Source of the DNA: Candidatus Zambryskiibacteriota bacterium
Lineage (GTDB): Bacteria > Patescibacteriota > Minisyncoccia > Phycocordibacterales > WO2-35-19
Assembly (NCBI GenBank): GCA_016932555.1
Contig: JAFGCQ010000025.1
Location: 1 to 51,155, forward strand
Direction: 5' to 3'
DNA length: 51,155 bases
Position 1 is the first letter of the stretch. The number at the start of each line of letters is the position of its first letter. Below are positions 1-9,364 of this stretch, in pieces. The notes beneath the pieces were generated by a model that saw only the letters and a list, made by a program, of their open reading frames with translations, was not told where the DNA came from and made no database searches. Position numbers and translations under genes: made by a program.

Positions 1-49
1 AATACTGTTATTTTGTGGATTTTCAACAATTTCTTTCTAGGAGGAAGTT

Positions 50-637
50 ATGAAAAAATTCAGGATTTTAACCTGTTCAATATGTGAGAAAAAAATCAGC
101 GAGTTCAAGGCTTTCGTGCCGCCTCTGGACATTATCACCGACGATCGAGAAATCGATCTCGAAGATGTAATTCTCGAGGAACATGTCTGTTGCGCCAGAT
201 GCTCCGGCCTGACAATTCAGGACTGTTCTGAAGCGAAGTTCCATTACTACAAAGCGACGGAAAAGCTTATTCAGACCATTTTGAAAAAAAGAGCTGAAAG
301 AGCTTCTTACGAAGCTGAACAAGCGAAACGGCAAACTGAATATTTCCGGGATAAAAACTTTGAGATCCAGTCCAAGTATGGCGTCTCGGCCTGTCTCACC
401 ACCCACAATCCCTTTGAGGGGTTGGTGGCAGTGAAAATCGTAGATCGGAATGGAAATTCTCTGCGCGGTGCTGCTGCTCACAACCAGGTTCGCAAATTCA
501 TGAAAAAAATTCCAAATGATAGCGAGCCCCAACGCAAAGTGCGCCGGCCCAAGAAACAGGTAAAGAGAGAGGACTGGCAGTATTTGAACGGGCTCTCTGC
601 CGCTCAGTGCAATCAGCGCCTTCGAGAAGTAATGTAG
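50..637 (+). CDS. hypothetical protein with two CxxC zinc-knuckle motifs
   Basis: 195-aa ORF preceded by AGGAGG-like SD (taggaggaagttatg); CSIC...CCARC motifs; followed by a strong hairpin terminator. Confidence 0.75.
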   Translation: MKKFRILTCSICEKKISEFKAFVPPLDIITDDREIDLEDVILEEHVCCARCSGLTIQDCSEAKFHYYKATEKLIQTILKKRAERASYEAEQAKRQTEYFRDKNFEIQSKYGVSACLTTHNPFEGLVAVKIVDRNGNSLRGAAAHNQVRKFMKKIPNDSEPQRKVRRPKKQVKREDWQYLNGLSAAQCNQRLREVM

Positions 638-660
638 TACAATCAGCAAACCGGGAAATA

Positions 661-694
661 AAGCGCTTTCAGATGAAAATCTGAAAGCGCTTTT
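661..694 (+). terminator. Rho-independent terminator
   Basis: AAGCGCTTTCAGAT-gaaa-ATCTGAAAGCGCTTTT perfect long stem plus T run. Confidence 0.85.
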
Positions 695-768
695 CTGATT
701 TCTATACAACTTTTGATAATTAATTCAATATTTAAATTTTTTAAAAAATGTTTCGCAATACAAAAATT

Positions 769-803
769 AAAGGACATTTGGCAAATTTGCCAGATGTCCT
801 TTT
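769..803. terminator. hairpin, possible bidirectional terminator
   Basis: aaaggacatttggcaaatttgccagatgtcctttt near-perfect inverted repeat with A/T flanks. Confidence 0.5.
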
Positions 804-1155
804 CCGTTTCAGCTAATTTTTTAGCCATTCTTTAGAGGAATAAAAGTCTATTTTAAGAGGACAAAAACAAAAATTTGCAAAAACTTGTCAAGCTCTAGAA
901 AAAACAAAGCAAGATAATTATTTTCGGGATTCATTAGGACAAATCAGAGTAAAAACTGCCCTTTATAGTGTGGATAATTTTCTTTGCATAAAATTTGACA
1001 ATGCGAGATTCTAGAATTATTACAAGCAACTCGCAAAAAGGTCGAAAATTCGCGAGTTTAATGAAGTAAAAAATATGAATCCTGCCAGAAACAACAGGAT
1101 CATCATAGGTCAATAAATTATTAGAATTATTAGAAATTAATCTTAATTTAGAAAA

Positions 1156-2385
1156 ATGAAAAAAATATTAGGCAGTGTCGGAGTATTGGCTCTTGTTGGC
1201 GCTTTAGTTTTAGGTGCTACGGGAGCCTTTTTTAGCGACACCGAAACTTCCACCGGTAACACTTTTACCGCTGGAGCGATTGATTTGAAGATTGATAGTG
1301 AATGTTCTTACAATGATGGTAATCCTGGTACTTGCGGAGAATGGAGTCTTAAAGATTTAGACCCAACTTCTGACAAGTTTTTTGATTTCTCCGACATAAA
1401 ACCGGGGGATTTTGGAGAGAACACCATCAGTCTTCACGTCTATGATAATGATGCGTATCTTTGCGCAGAAGTTTCTAGTCTCGAAAGTTTAGATAATGGC
1501 CAAACTGAGCCAGAAGCTTTGGTTGATAATGATGGTCTTGAAGGAGAATTAGATGATGAAATGGTTTGGACTATTTGGAGAGATGATGGTGTGGGAGATG
1601 ATTATGAAGCTTGCAACAATATTCTTAATGATGGTGAAGTTATATTAGCAGAAGGTGCTCCAACAGAAGGAGTATTGACTCTTTATGATTCATCAACAGG
1701 AGCATTGCCAGGCGACACAACAACTTGTCTGGGTGTTTCTTGGAGTTTACCTGCAGAATCTGAAAATATAACACAAACAGATATTTTAACTGCTGACATC
1801 AGCTTCACGGCTGTTCAATCACGAAACAATGATAATTTCGTTTGTGGTAGAGAACCACAAGAGCCAGAAATGAGTGAGGTAAATCTAGAAAATAAAAACA
1901 ATGACTGGCAAATTATTGCTGGTGATCAAATATTTGGTCTTATGACTTATAGTGTTGAGGATGATACATTCCATGGTACAGTTACAGGCCAAGGATTAGA
2001 ACCTAACGCAAGATATCAAATAACCCTTAATGGTCCTGGTTCATGTACAGCAACAGATGATATGTTGGCTGGTTTTGGAGCAAATCTGTTTCAGAGTGGA
2101 TATTGGAATAATTGGGCACCTAGTCTTTCTCCAAATTGTGTAGGAGATCCCGGTGAAGGACTTTATAACATGAATCTTATTGGTGATGAATATACGGTAG
2201 AGTCAGATGGAAGTGGAAATATAAATTACGCATTTAATCTAGCTTTACCTTCTGGAAATTACTCAGGAGTGAAAGTCTTGGTGAAGAAAACCTTACAACC
2301 ATTTCAAGCTCCTTGGACAGATCCAGATACAGTTCATACCACCAACTTGTTTGAAGTTGCGTCGATTAGTTTTACTGTGAATTAA
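1156..2385 (+). CDS. SipW-dependent-type signal peptide protein (TasA/camelysin-like surface/fibre protein)
   Basis: N-terminus MKKILGSVGVLALVGALVLGATGAFFSDTETSTGNTFTAGAIDLKID is the classic SipW/TasA signature. Confidence 0.85.
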   Translation: MKKILGSVGVLALVGALVLGATGAFFSDTETSTGNTFTAGAIDLKIDSECSYNDGNPGTCGEWSLKDLDPTSDKFFDFSDIKPGDFGENTISLHVYDNDAYLCAEVSSLESLDNGQTEPEALVDNDGLEGELDDEMVWTIWRDDGVGDDYEACNNILNDGEVILAEGAPTEGVLTLYDSSTGALPGDTTTCLGVSWSLPAESENITQTDILTADISFTAVQSRNNDNFVCGREPQEPEMSEVNLENKNNDWQIIAGDQIFGLMTYSVEDDTFHGTVTGQGLEPNARYQITLNGPGSCTATDDMLAGFGANLFQSGYWNNWAPSLSPNCVGDPGEGLYNMNLIGDEYTVESDGSGNINYAFNLALPSGNYSGVKVLVKKTLQPFQAPWTDPDTVHTTNLFEVASISFTVN

Positions 2386-2404
2386 TCACTAATTATTACC
2401 GATT

Positions 2405-3721
2405 ATGAAAAAAATATTACTAAGTGCTGCTGTGATAATTCCGGTTCTGGCTTTGGTGGTAGGAGGCACTATTGCTTTCTACAACGACACCGAAACATCA
2501 TCGGGTAACATTTTCACAGCGGGTTCAATTGATCTCAAGGTTGATCATCTGAAGCAAACTTACAATGGGATTGATTGTGAGACTTGTAGTCTAGTAGTTT
2601 ACAGTAGCGATGGATCCAACTACGTAACTGGTTCAAGTGATCTCGCTACAGTTCAAGAGGGTTTCCCTTATTTAGCACCTTCGGTCAGTAGTCCTCATCC
2701 AAATTGGACAACTCATGATATAGCTGATTGGATTTGGGCCCAGCCTTCAACGTCTCAAAATGATGCTGAAAATGAAGTCGAATATACATTTGAGCGTAAT
2801 TTCTACTGGAACGGTGTAGTTGGAGACATAATCTTTGAGATGTCTCTCGCATCTGATAATGGTTATGCTATCTATGTAAACGACATCCCGCTTGTTGACC
2901 ATCTTGCTGATGAATTCAACTACAATGCAATTATTCAACCACTTGATTTACTAGAGACAGAATTTAAAAATGCACTCCATCTTGGCTCAAACACTCTCAA
3001 GATTATTGTCCGCAACCATGCACCAGATGGATGGCAAGGAACTCCAACGACTAATCCTGCTGGACTGCTCTATTACTTAAATATTGAAAGAACAGACTGC
3101 AACACGGATCTTGGCTTTCAAGAAGCTTGCAGGCTTTGGACTGAAAAGGATTTAGATGAAGGTGATACATTCTTTACTTTCGGCGACATCAAGCCGGCTG
3201 ACTGGGGAACTAATGTCATCTCTCTTCATGTTGGTAGCAATGACGCTTATGCTTGTCTTCTGATTAACAATAAAGACGATCAAGAAAATAACATTTATGA
3301 CCCAGAGGCAGAATTGAACGATGTGACTGATCCAGAAGGAGAACTCTCTAATTATCTTGATGTATTCACTTGGATGGACGCAGATGGTGATGGAGTCTTT
3401 GATGTAGGTGAAATAGTTATCAGTGGTCTAGACAGTATGCAGGATCTCTACAGCATAATGAGCTTAGATAATGAAGAGCAGTATCTAATGGCTACTTCAA
3501 CCAAACTTATCGGTTTAGTGTGGTGTGCTGGCGATCTGGAAGAGCCAATAGCTGGAAGCCCATTCGTCTGTGACGGCGCGGGTATGCTAAATGATGCGCA
3601 ATCAGACTCATTTAGCGCTGACTTAACCGCATATGCCGAACAGATGAGGAACAATCCTGACTTTGATTGTGATGAAGTTAAGTTAGATGGAGATGATGAC
3701 GGTCCAGTCCTTCCGTATTAG
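2405..3721 (+). CDS. SipW-dependent-type signal peptide protein with inserted beta-sandwich-like region
   Basis: N-terminus ...GGTIAFYNDTETSSGNIFTAGSIDLKVD; second half DTFFTFGDIKPADWGTNVISLHV matches the first TasA-like ORF. Confidence 0.83.
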   Translation: MKKILLSAAVIIPVLALVVGGTIAFYNDTETSSGNIFTAGSIDLKVDHLKQTYNGIDCETCSLVVYSSDGSNYVTGSSDLATVQEGFPYLAPSVSSPHPNWTTHDIADWIWAQPSTSQNDAENEVEYTFERNFYWNGVVGDIIFEMSLASDNGYAIYVNDIPLVDHLADEFNYNAIIQPLDLLETEFKNALHLGSNTLKIIVRNHAPDGWQGTPTTNPAGLLYYLNIERTDCNTDLGFQEACRLWTEKDLDEGDTFFTFGDIKPADWGTNVISLHVGSNDAYACLLINNKDDQENNIYDPEAELNDVTDPEGELSNYLDVFTWMDADGDGVFDVGEIVISGLDSMQDLYSIMSLDNEEQYLMATSTKLIGLVWCAGDLEEPIAGSPFVCDGAGMLNDAQSDSFSADLTAYAEQMRNNPDFDCDEVKLDGDDDGPVLPY

Positions 3722-3733
3722 TTAAATCTCTGA

Positions 3734-3788
3734 CATTGAACTTCGGCAGACTCCGCATCGTATGGTGCGGGGGAGCCGGGGTTCAATG
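3734..3788 (+). other. strong nested stem-loop between TasA-like gene and signal peptidase gene
   Basis: cattgaac...gttcaatg outer arms, cggc/gccg and ctccgca/tgcgggg inner arms. Confidence 0.6.
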
Positions 3789-3798
3789 AGTTTGTTCT

Positions 3799-4368
3799 AT
3801 GAAAAAAATCTCTAAAATCGGATATGGAGTATTTATCGGCATAGTGGTGATTATCGCCCTGGCGGTTTTTTGGAGCTTATTGCCGATCCCCGGCAATATT
3901 GAAATTAAAATTGTCCAATCCGGTTCAATGGAGCCAACCATTCACACTGGAGCGATTGTAGTGATTAAGCCGACGGAGTTTTACAAAGAAGGCGATATCG
4001 TAACTTTTGGCAAAGATACTAAGACTCAGGTGCCGACCACTCATCGCATTACCCAAGTCAGAGTCCAAGATGGGGTCACTTATTACACTACTAAAGGCGA
4101 TGCCAATGAAGAAAATGATGTTAAAGAAGTAAGGAAAAATGAAATTATTGGCAAAGTTTTGTTTAATGCACCATTTGCCGGCTACATCATAGATTTTGCC
4201 AAACAACCTTTGGGCTTCGCCTTGCTTATTGGTTTACCTGCGCTTTACATTATTTATGACGAAACGATGAAAATTGTGAGAGAGGTGAGCCGTCTCCGCT
4301 CAAAAACTATAGCAAGCCAAGAAAAAATGAAAGAGAAAAAAGAGAATGATACAAACGAAAATATATAA
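3799..4368 (+). CDS. signal peptidase I, SipW-like
   Basis: QSGSMEPTIHTGAIVVIKP catalytic Ser box; TM helices at both ends; lies among SipW-type substrates. Confidence 0.88.
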   Translation: MKKISKIGYGVFIGIVVIIALAVFWSLLPIPGNIEIKIVQSGSMEPTIHTGAIVVIKPTEFYKEGDIVTFGKDTKTQVPTTHRITQVRVQDGVTYYTTKGDANEENDVKEVRKNEIIGKVLFNAPFAGYIIDFAKQPLGFALLIGLPALYIIYDETMKIVREVSRLRSKTIASQEKMKEKKENDTNENI

Positions 4369-6235
4369 AAAATTATTCTTTAAATTGAGTGCAATTGCAT
4401 TGTTAGTTGCTTTAAATGTGGGTTTCTTAAATATTTCTCTGACTAATGCTTTTTATAATGATAGCGAAACGGCAAATGGGAATAATTTTACGGCTGGAGC
4501 GCTTGATTTTACAATTACTGACGATGGTTTTGTTCCAGCAGAGGCAGTTTTGAATTTTGAACCGACAATTACCGCAAGCAAGAATTTAGATATGGCGCTT
4601 GAATCCGTTAGCAATCCGATAAAATACTACGCTAGCACCACCAATTTGACCGGCGATATTCCTTTCTGCGATGCTATAAATTTAGAGGCCAGTTTAAATG
4701 AAGAAAACCAGTTCTCGGGCTCTCTTTCAAATTTTGTCTCTTCGGCGACAACTACCGTCGGACTATGGCATTATGATTTTTCTTTGATGGCAGATTCGTC
4801 TTTTTATAATAATGTTTGTTCGTTTGACTTTGAATATAATGGCCGCCAAACTCTGCCTCATAATGAATATGAAGAAGGCGGATATTATGATATTGAAAGG
4901 GCTGGCGGCGTTATCTATTCTTGGGGTTTTCGCATAAACAAAGTTTATTACGATGTAGATTCAGAACATGGTGTTGAAGGGGACAATGAGTGGGTGGAAA
5001 TTTACAACCAGACAGACCAAAATTTGGATATCTCGGGATGGCAAGTCTGTGATAACATAGATTGCGACATTATTCTCACAAGTGAGATCGTCCCGGCTAA
5101 AGGTTTTGCGATAATTACTGCTTCAAGCACTACTTGGGATTATTGGGATATTCCCAGTGATGTGGTCAAAATTGTTTTAAATAGCAAAATAGGTAATGGT
5201 TTAAATAATGATGGCGATATGCTCGTCTTAAAGCGTCCCGATGGCGTTGTTATAGATGAAATGAATTGGCAGACGAACACTGAAATTTGGAATCCCGGGG
5301 CAGTAGATGTAGCCGAAGGAAATATATTGGGAAGAGTTTCAACAGGTGTTGATACCAATACTGCCGAAGATTGGAAAGAATTGTTTTTGCCGACGGTGAA
5401 TATGATTTATCCTGTGGGTGGAGAAACTTGGTATGTTGGAAACGAATATGATATACAATGGGCAGCTTATAATGGTAATGGAGAAGACGATGTTTTGAAA
5501 ATTTCTTTGTGGTATTCGGCAGACAGCGGTAATACTTGGGTTAAATTTGCCTCGGATATTGATAATACGGGTACTTTCCACTGGAAACTTCCGTTGTTTA
5601 TTGATGGCTATTATATTCCATCTCATAATTCCAAAATAAAAGTAGTAGCGGTAGGACCGGAAAACTTTATGGTGCAGAATTTCGGTTCCTCTGAAGATTT
5701 TTGTCCTCCAATCAATTATGACGCTCTGACACCCGAGGAACAGCAATTAGTTGATATGCTGATAGAAAGCGGTGTAATTGACCCCAATGATGTTATTAGG
5801 GGCGGAGTAGAAAATATTGGCGAATCGATAGCAACTACAACCCCAGAAATTACTACGGAAGAAAGTATCACAACCGTATCTTTAAATACGGAAAATGACG
5901 ATATTAAATCAGCAACTACATCAGCAACCACAACCGAAGAAATCTTGGGGATTAGCGACGAAAATATTACTATCAGCACCAGCACGGCTAATAACATCGC
6001 TAGTAGTAGTGATGAAATAGTAGTGATAGAACTTGAACCAATAGAAGAAAGCGAGGAAACTATTCAAGAGAGTGAAATGGAAGAAGAACCAGTAAATGAA
6101 AGTGAAAATGAAAACTTGCCAGAAGAAAGCAATGTAATAGAACAAATTATTGAAGAAGAGGCCATAAAAGAAGAAAATGAGCCGGAAATAATAGAAGAGA
6201 TAAGTGAATCAAATCAAAATGATCAAGATGAGTAA
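4346..6235 (+). CDS. SipW-type surface protein with lamin-tail-like domain and highly acidic C-terminus
   Basis: AFYNDSETANGNNFTAGALDFTITD signature; NEWVEIYNQTDQNLDISGWQVCD lamin-tail-like motif; E-rich tail. Confidence 0.8.
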   Translation: MIQTKIYKKLFFKLSAIALLVALNVGFLNISLTNAFYNDSETANGNNFTAGALDFTITDDGFVPAEAVLNFEPTITASKNLDMALESVSNPIKYYASTTNLTGDIPFCDAINLEASLNEENQFSGSLSNFVSSATTTVGLWHYDFSLMADSSFYNNVCSFDFEYNGRQTLPHNEYEEGGYYDIERAGGVIYSWGFRINKVYYDVDSEHGVEGDNEWVEIYNQTDQNLDISGWQVCDNIDCDIILTSEIVPAKGFAIITASSTTWDYWDIPSDVVKIVLNSKIGNGLNNDGDMLVLKRPDGVVIDEMNWQTNTEIWNPGAVDVAEGNILGRVSTGVDTNTAEDWKELFLPTVNMIYPVGGETWYVGNEYDIQWAAYNGNGEDDVLKISLWYSADSGNTWVKFASDIDNTGTFHWKLPLFIDGYYIPSHNSKIKVVAVGPENFMVQNFGSSEDFCPPINYDALTPEEQQLVDMLIESGVIDPNDVIRGGVENIGESIATTTPEITTEESITTVSLNTENDDIKSATTSATTTEEILGISDENITISTSTANNIASSSDEIVVIELEPIEESEETIQESEMEEEPVNESENENLPEESNVIEQIIEEEAIKEENEPEIIEEISESNQNDQDE

Positions 6236-7331
6236 ATCAAAAATAAAAAATAATATTTTGAAAATAGCGTTAATAATTTTGTTTTTAGCAGTGCCTAATT
6301 TTGTTTTGGCGCAAATTTCAGTTAATTTTAGTCCTAATCCCCTGTTTGAAATTTCTAATTTTTTACCGGGAGATATTGCTTCAGGAAAAATTGAAATAAC
6401 TAATAGTGGTGACGTAGATAGAGATGCTTACATAGAGGCTGTTAATGTTTCAAATTCGGATAATTTGGCGAGCCAGATGAAATTAAAAATTTTAGATAGT
6501 AGTAACCAAGAGATTTACAATGATAATTTCGCAAATTTTTTAAATATTGGACCAATAAAGCTTGAAAATATAAGTACCGGTGATACGGGGTCTTATATTC
6601 TAGAAGTCTCATTTATTGAGGATTCAGATAATGATTATCAAGATAAAAATTTAGGTTTTGATATTTGTGTCGGCTTTGCTGGGGGTAATGAATATTGCAC
6701 TAATGAAGTAGATGTTAGTGATGAAAATGAAACCGGTTCTGGATCCAGTGGCACAAGTGGTTCAATTAGCAGTTTTTCTGGGGGCTCAAGTTTATTAATC
6801 TTTAATGAAAGAAATCAGGAACCGATCCCCCCAGAAACAACCTTCATCACTATTTATTGGAATACTAATAAACCAGCGACTAGTCAAGTGATTTATGGTC
6901 CGGCTAATCAAATTTATATTTTAGATTTAAATGATTTACCAACTTTAGGTTATATGTTTGCTACGCCCGAAGATATGACAAAAGTTACTGAGCACATGAT
7001 GATTATAGGTAATTTAACTCTGGGACAAACTTACAAATATCGAGTGGTCTCTCGAGCTTCACCACCAACAGTAAGTTATGAACATGAATTTACAGTGCCT
7101 GCAAGTTTAGAAGTTAATAATATTTATAATAATTCTAGTGAAATAGAAGGTGAAATATTAGGTGTATCAGATTCACAAATTCCAGAAGATGATAATAAAA
7201 TAAAAACACAAGAAGAGAATAATATAGCAGCGGTGGCCGAAGTGGGGGAAAATGTTTTGTGGTGGTGGCTTCTTATATTTGCTATCATAATATATATTAT
7301 TTGGATGTCTTTTCGTAAAAGACAAAGATGA
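6228..7331 (+). CDS. secreted, C-terminally membrane-anchored surface protein (FN3-like segment)
   Basis: Signal peptide; C-terminal WWWLLIFAIIIYIIWMSFRKRQR anchor; likely start ATGAGTAA overlapping upstream stop (ORF track starts at 6204). Confidence 0.7.
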   Translation: MSKSKIKNNILKIALIILFLAVPNFVLAQISVNFSPNPLFEISNFLPGDIASGKIEITNSGDVDRDAYIEAVNVSNSDNLASQMKLKILDSSNQEIYNDNFANFLNIGPIKLENISTGDTGSYILEVSFIEDSDNDYQDKNLGFDICVGFAGGNEYCTNEVDVSDENETGSGSSGTSGSISSFSGGSSLLIFNERNQEPIPPETTFITIYWNTNKPATSQVIYGPANQIYILDLNDLPTLGYMFATPEDMTKVTEHMMIIGNLTLGQTYKYRVVSRASPPTVSYEHEFTVPASLEVNNIYNNSSEIEGEILGVSDSQIPEDDNKIKTQEENNIAAVAEVGENVLWWWLLIFAIIIYIIWMSFRKRQR

Positions 7332-7849
7332 AAATAAGAAAAATTAAAGAAATGACCAAATTAAAGATAGGAGTTTTTTGTTTGGCTGTAATCATTGTTT
7401 TAATTAGCTTTGTTCCATCTATTCGAACTAGTATCTTAGATTCACTTTCAGCTATTTATGCCAGTGTTTTGGTTAATTTGACTAACAAAGATAGGGTAGC
7501 AGCCAATATTGAGGAACTTAAAGTTAATCCTATCTTAGAGAGAGCGGCTCAAATGAAAGCTGATGATATGGCAGAGAAGGGTTATTTTGCCCATAATACT
7601 CCTGATGGTAAAACACCTTGGTATTGGTTTGAAAGAGCTGGTTATAAATATATCTATGCCGGAGAGAATTTAGCAGTTAATTTTCAAGATAGCGAAGATA
7701 TAGAAACTGCTTGGATGAATTCTAAACCGCATTTTCTAAACATTATAAACCCCAAATATACCGAAATCGGCATTGCTACTTCTACTGGGCTCTACAAAGG
7801 TCAAGAAGCTGTATTTGTGGTGCAGATGTTTGGTACTCCCCAACCTTAA
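7328..7849 (+). CDS. CAP/SCP domain protein (YkwD-like)
   Basis: NKDRVAANIEELKVNPILERAAQMKADDMAEKGYFAHNTPDGKTPWYWFERAGYKYIYAGENLA is typical of CAP domains; overlaps upstream ORF by 4 nt. Confidence 0.85.
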   Translation: MKIRKIKEMTKLKIGVFCLAVIIVLISFVPSIRTSILDSLSAIYASVLVNLTNKDRVAANIEELKVNPILERAAQMKADDMAEKGYFAHNTPDGKTPWYWFERAGYKYIYAGENLAVNFQDSEDIETAWMNSKPHFLNIINPKYTEIGIATSTGLYKGQEAVFVVQMFGTPQP

Positions 7850-7884
7850 TTTTTTAATATGATTAAGTTTATTTAATTTAAAAT

Positions 7885-9363
7885 ATGAAAAAAAACTTAT
7901 TATTTTTATACAGCTTCTTAGGATTTATTATTTTATCACCCCAAGCTTTTGCAGGTAGCGCCACTTTAAGTTGGTTTGCTAATTCAGAACCAGATCTAGC
8001 TGGCTATAAAATTTATTATGGGACTTCTCATAGAGCAGGGTCTTGCCCCGCAGGAGGTTATTCTAACGTTGCAGATGTCGGCAAAGTGAATACTTATAAT
8101 TTTAATAATTTAACAGACGGCCTAACTTATTATTTCTCTTTGACAGCCTATGATACTTCCAATAATGAAAGCTGTTTTTCGACTGAAGTTAGTAAAAACA
8201 TATCGATAGCGGTGCCAAGTGGTGATACAATTAATCCATCTATACCCACAAATCTCTTAGCTACGGTTGTATCTTATTCCCAAATTGATCTTTCTTGGTC
8301 AGCTTCTACAGATAATGTTGGTGTCAGTGCTTATCGGATCTATAGAAATGGGATTGAAATTAACACAACTGAAAATACTTCATATTCCGATACTAATTTA
8401 ACAGCTAACACATCTTATTCATATAAAATTTCAGCTTATGACACAGCTGGTAACCGATCTGAAGAAAGTAATTCCGTAAATGCTACTACAAAAACAGCAC
8501 CAATTAGTACCAATACAACACCAGTTACCACTAATACTGGCAGTGGCAGTACAAGTGGCAGTAGTTCTGGCAGCTCTAGTAGTTTTAGTAGTCCCAGCAG
8601 TTCCTCAAGTTACACTACAACTTACCCAATTACCACTACTAATACCAACATTACTACCACCACAAGCGGTACTGGTATAGTTTTGACCCAAACTACCAGT
8701 ATTGGTTATGAAGGTGCAGAGGTCATAAAACTTCAAGAATTCTTGGTATCTAGAGGATACCTAACAATACCACCTGGCACTGATTATGGATATTACGGTG
8801 AACTTACTAGGACAGCAGTTGAGAAATTTCAATGCACAGAGGGAATAATTTGCAGTGGTAATGAGTTGACTACCGGTTATGGTATGGTTGGCCAGCTTAC
8901 GCGAGCAGCTATTAATAAATATGCCGAGGGGACTTCTATTTCCACTCCAGTATTTACTACTACTTCCGCAAATATTGGCGGCTCTGGCGTAGCCTTAACA
9001 AAGACAATGGGTATAGGTTATAAAGGCACAGAAGTTGCTAAACTCCAAAAGTTCTTGGTATCTAAAGGATATCTGACAATGCCAGCTGATACATCTTATG
9101 GTTACTATGGATCTTTAACTAGGGCCGCAGTTCAAAAATTTCAGTGTGAGCAAAAGATTGTGTGTTCTGGAAATGAATTAACTACGGGCTATGGAATGGT
9201 GGGGCAGTTAACAAGAAATGTTATTAACAAATTTACTGAAACATCATCAGTTATTCCTACTAATAACACTAATCAGCAACTCTTAGATCTTATCGCATCA
9301 CTTCTCAAACAAGTCGCATTATTACAAGCTAAACTTCAAGCAATGCAAAAAGCTGGACAATAA
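7885..9363 (+). CDS. secreted FN3-repeat protein with two peptidoglycan-binding (PG_binding_1-like) domains
   Basis: FN3-like segments (DNVGVSAYRIYRNG); duplicated VIKLQEFLVSRGYLTIPPGTDYGYYGELTRTAVEKFQ / VAKLQKFLVSKGYLTMPADTSYGYYGSLTRAAVQKFQ. Confidence 0.85.
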   Translation: MKKNLLFLYSFLGFIILSPQAFAGSATLSWFANSEPDLAGYKIYYGTSHRAGSCPAGGYSNVADVGKVNTYNFNNLTDGLTYYFSLTAYDTSNNESCFSTEVSKNISIAVPSGDTINPSIPTNLLATVVSYSQIDLSWSASTDNVGVSAYRIYRNGIEINTTENTSYSDTNLTANTSYSYKISAYDTAGNRSEESNSVNATTKTAPISTNTTPVTTNTGSGSTSGSSSGSSSSFSSPSSSSSYTTTYPITTTNTNITTTTSGTGIVLTQTTSIGYEGAEVIKLQEFLVSRGYLTIPPGTDYGYYGELTRTAVEKFQCTEGIICSGNELTTGYGMVGQLTRAAINKYAEGTSISTPVFTTTSANIGGSGVALTKTMGIGYKGTEVAKLQKFLVSKGYLTMPADTSYGYYGSLTRAAVQKFQCEQKIVCSGNELTTGYGMVGQLTRNVINKFTETSSVIPTNNTNQQLLDLIASLLKQVALLQAKLQAMQKAGQ

Positions 9364-9364
9364 T

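Noticed and set aside
77-709. 210-aa minus-strand ORF opposite the zinc-knuckle gene
   Set aside because: Antisense to an ORF with a good SD and terminator; no recognisable domain; likely shadow ORF.
969-977. TGTGGATAA (reverse DnaA box) upstream of the surface island, and another inside rpsB near 36522
   Set aside because: Single isolated 9-mers are expected by chance in AT-rich DNA of this length; no cluster or origin features.
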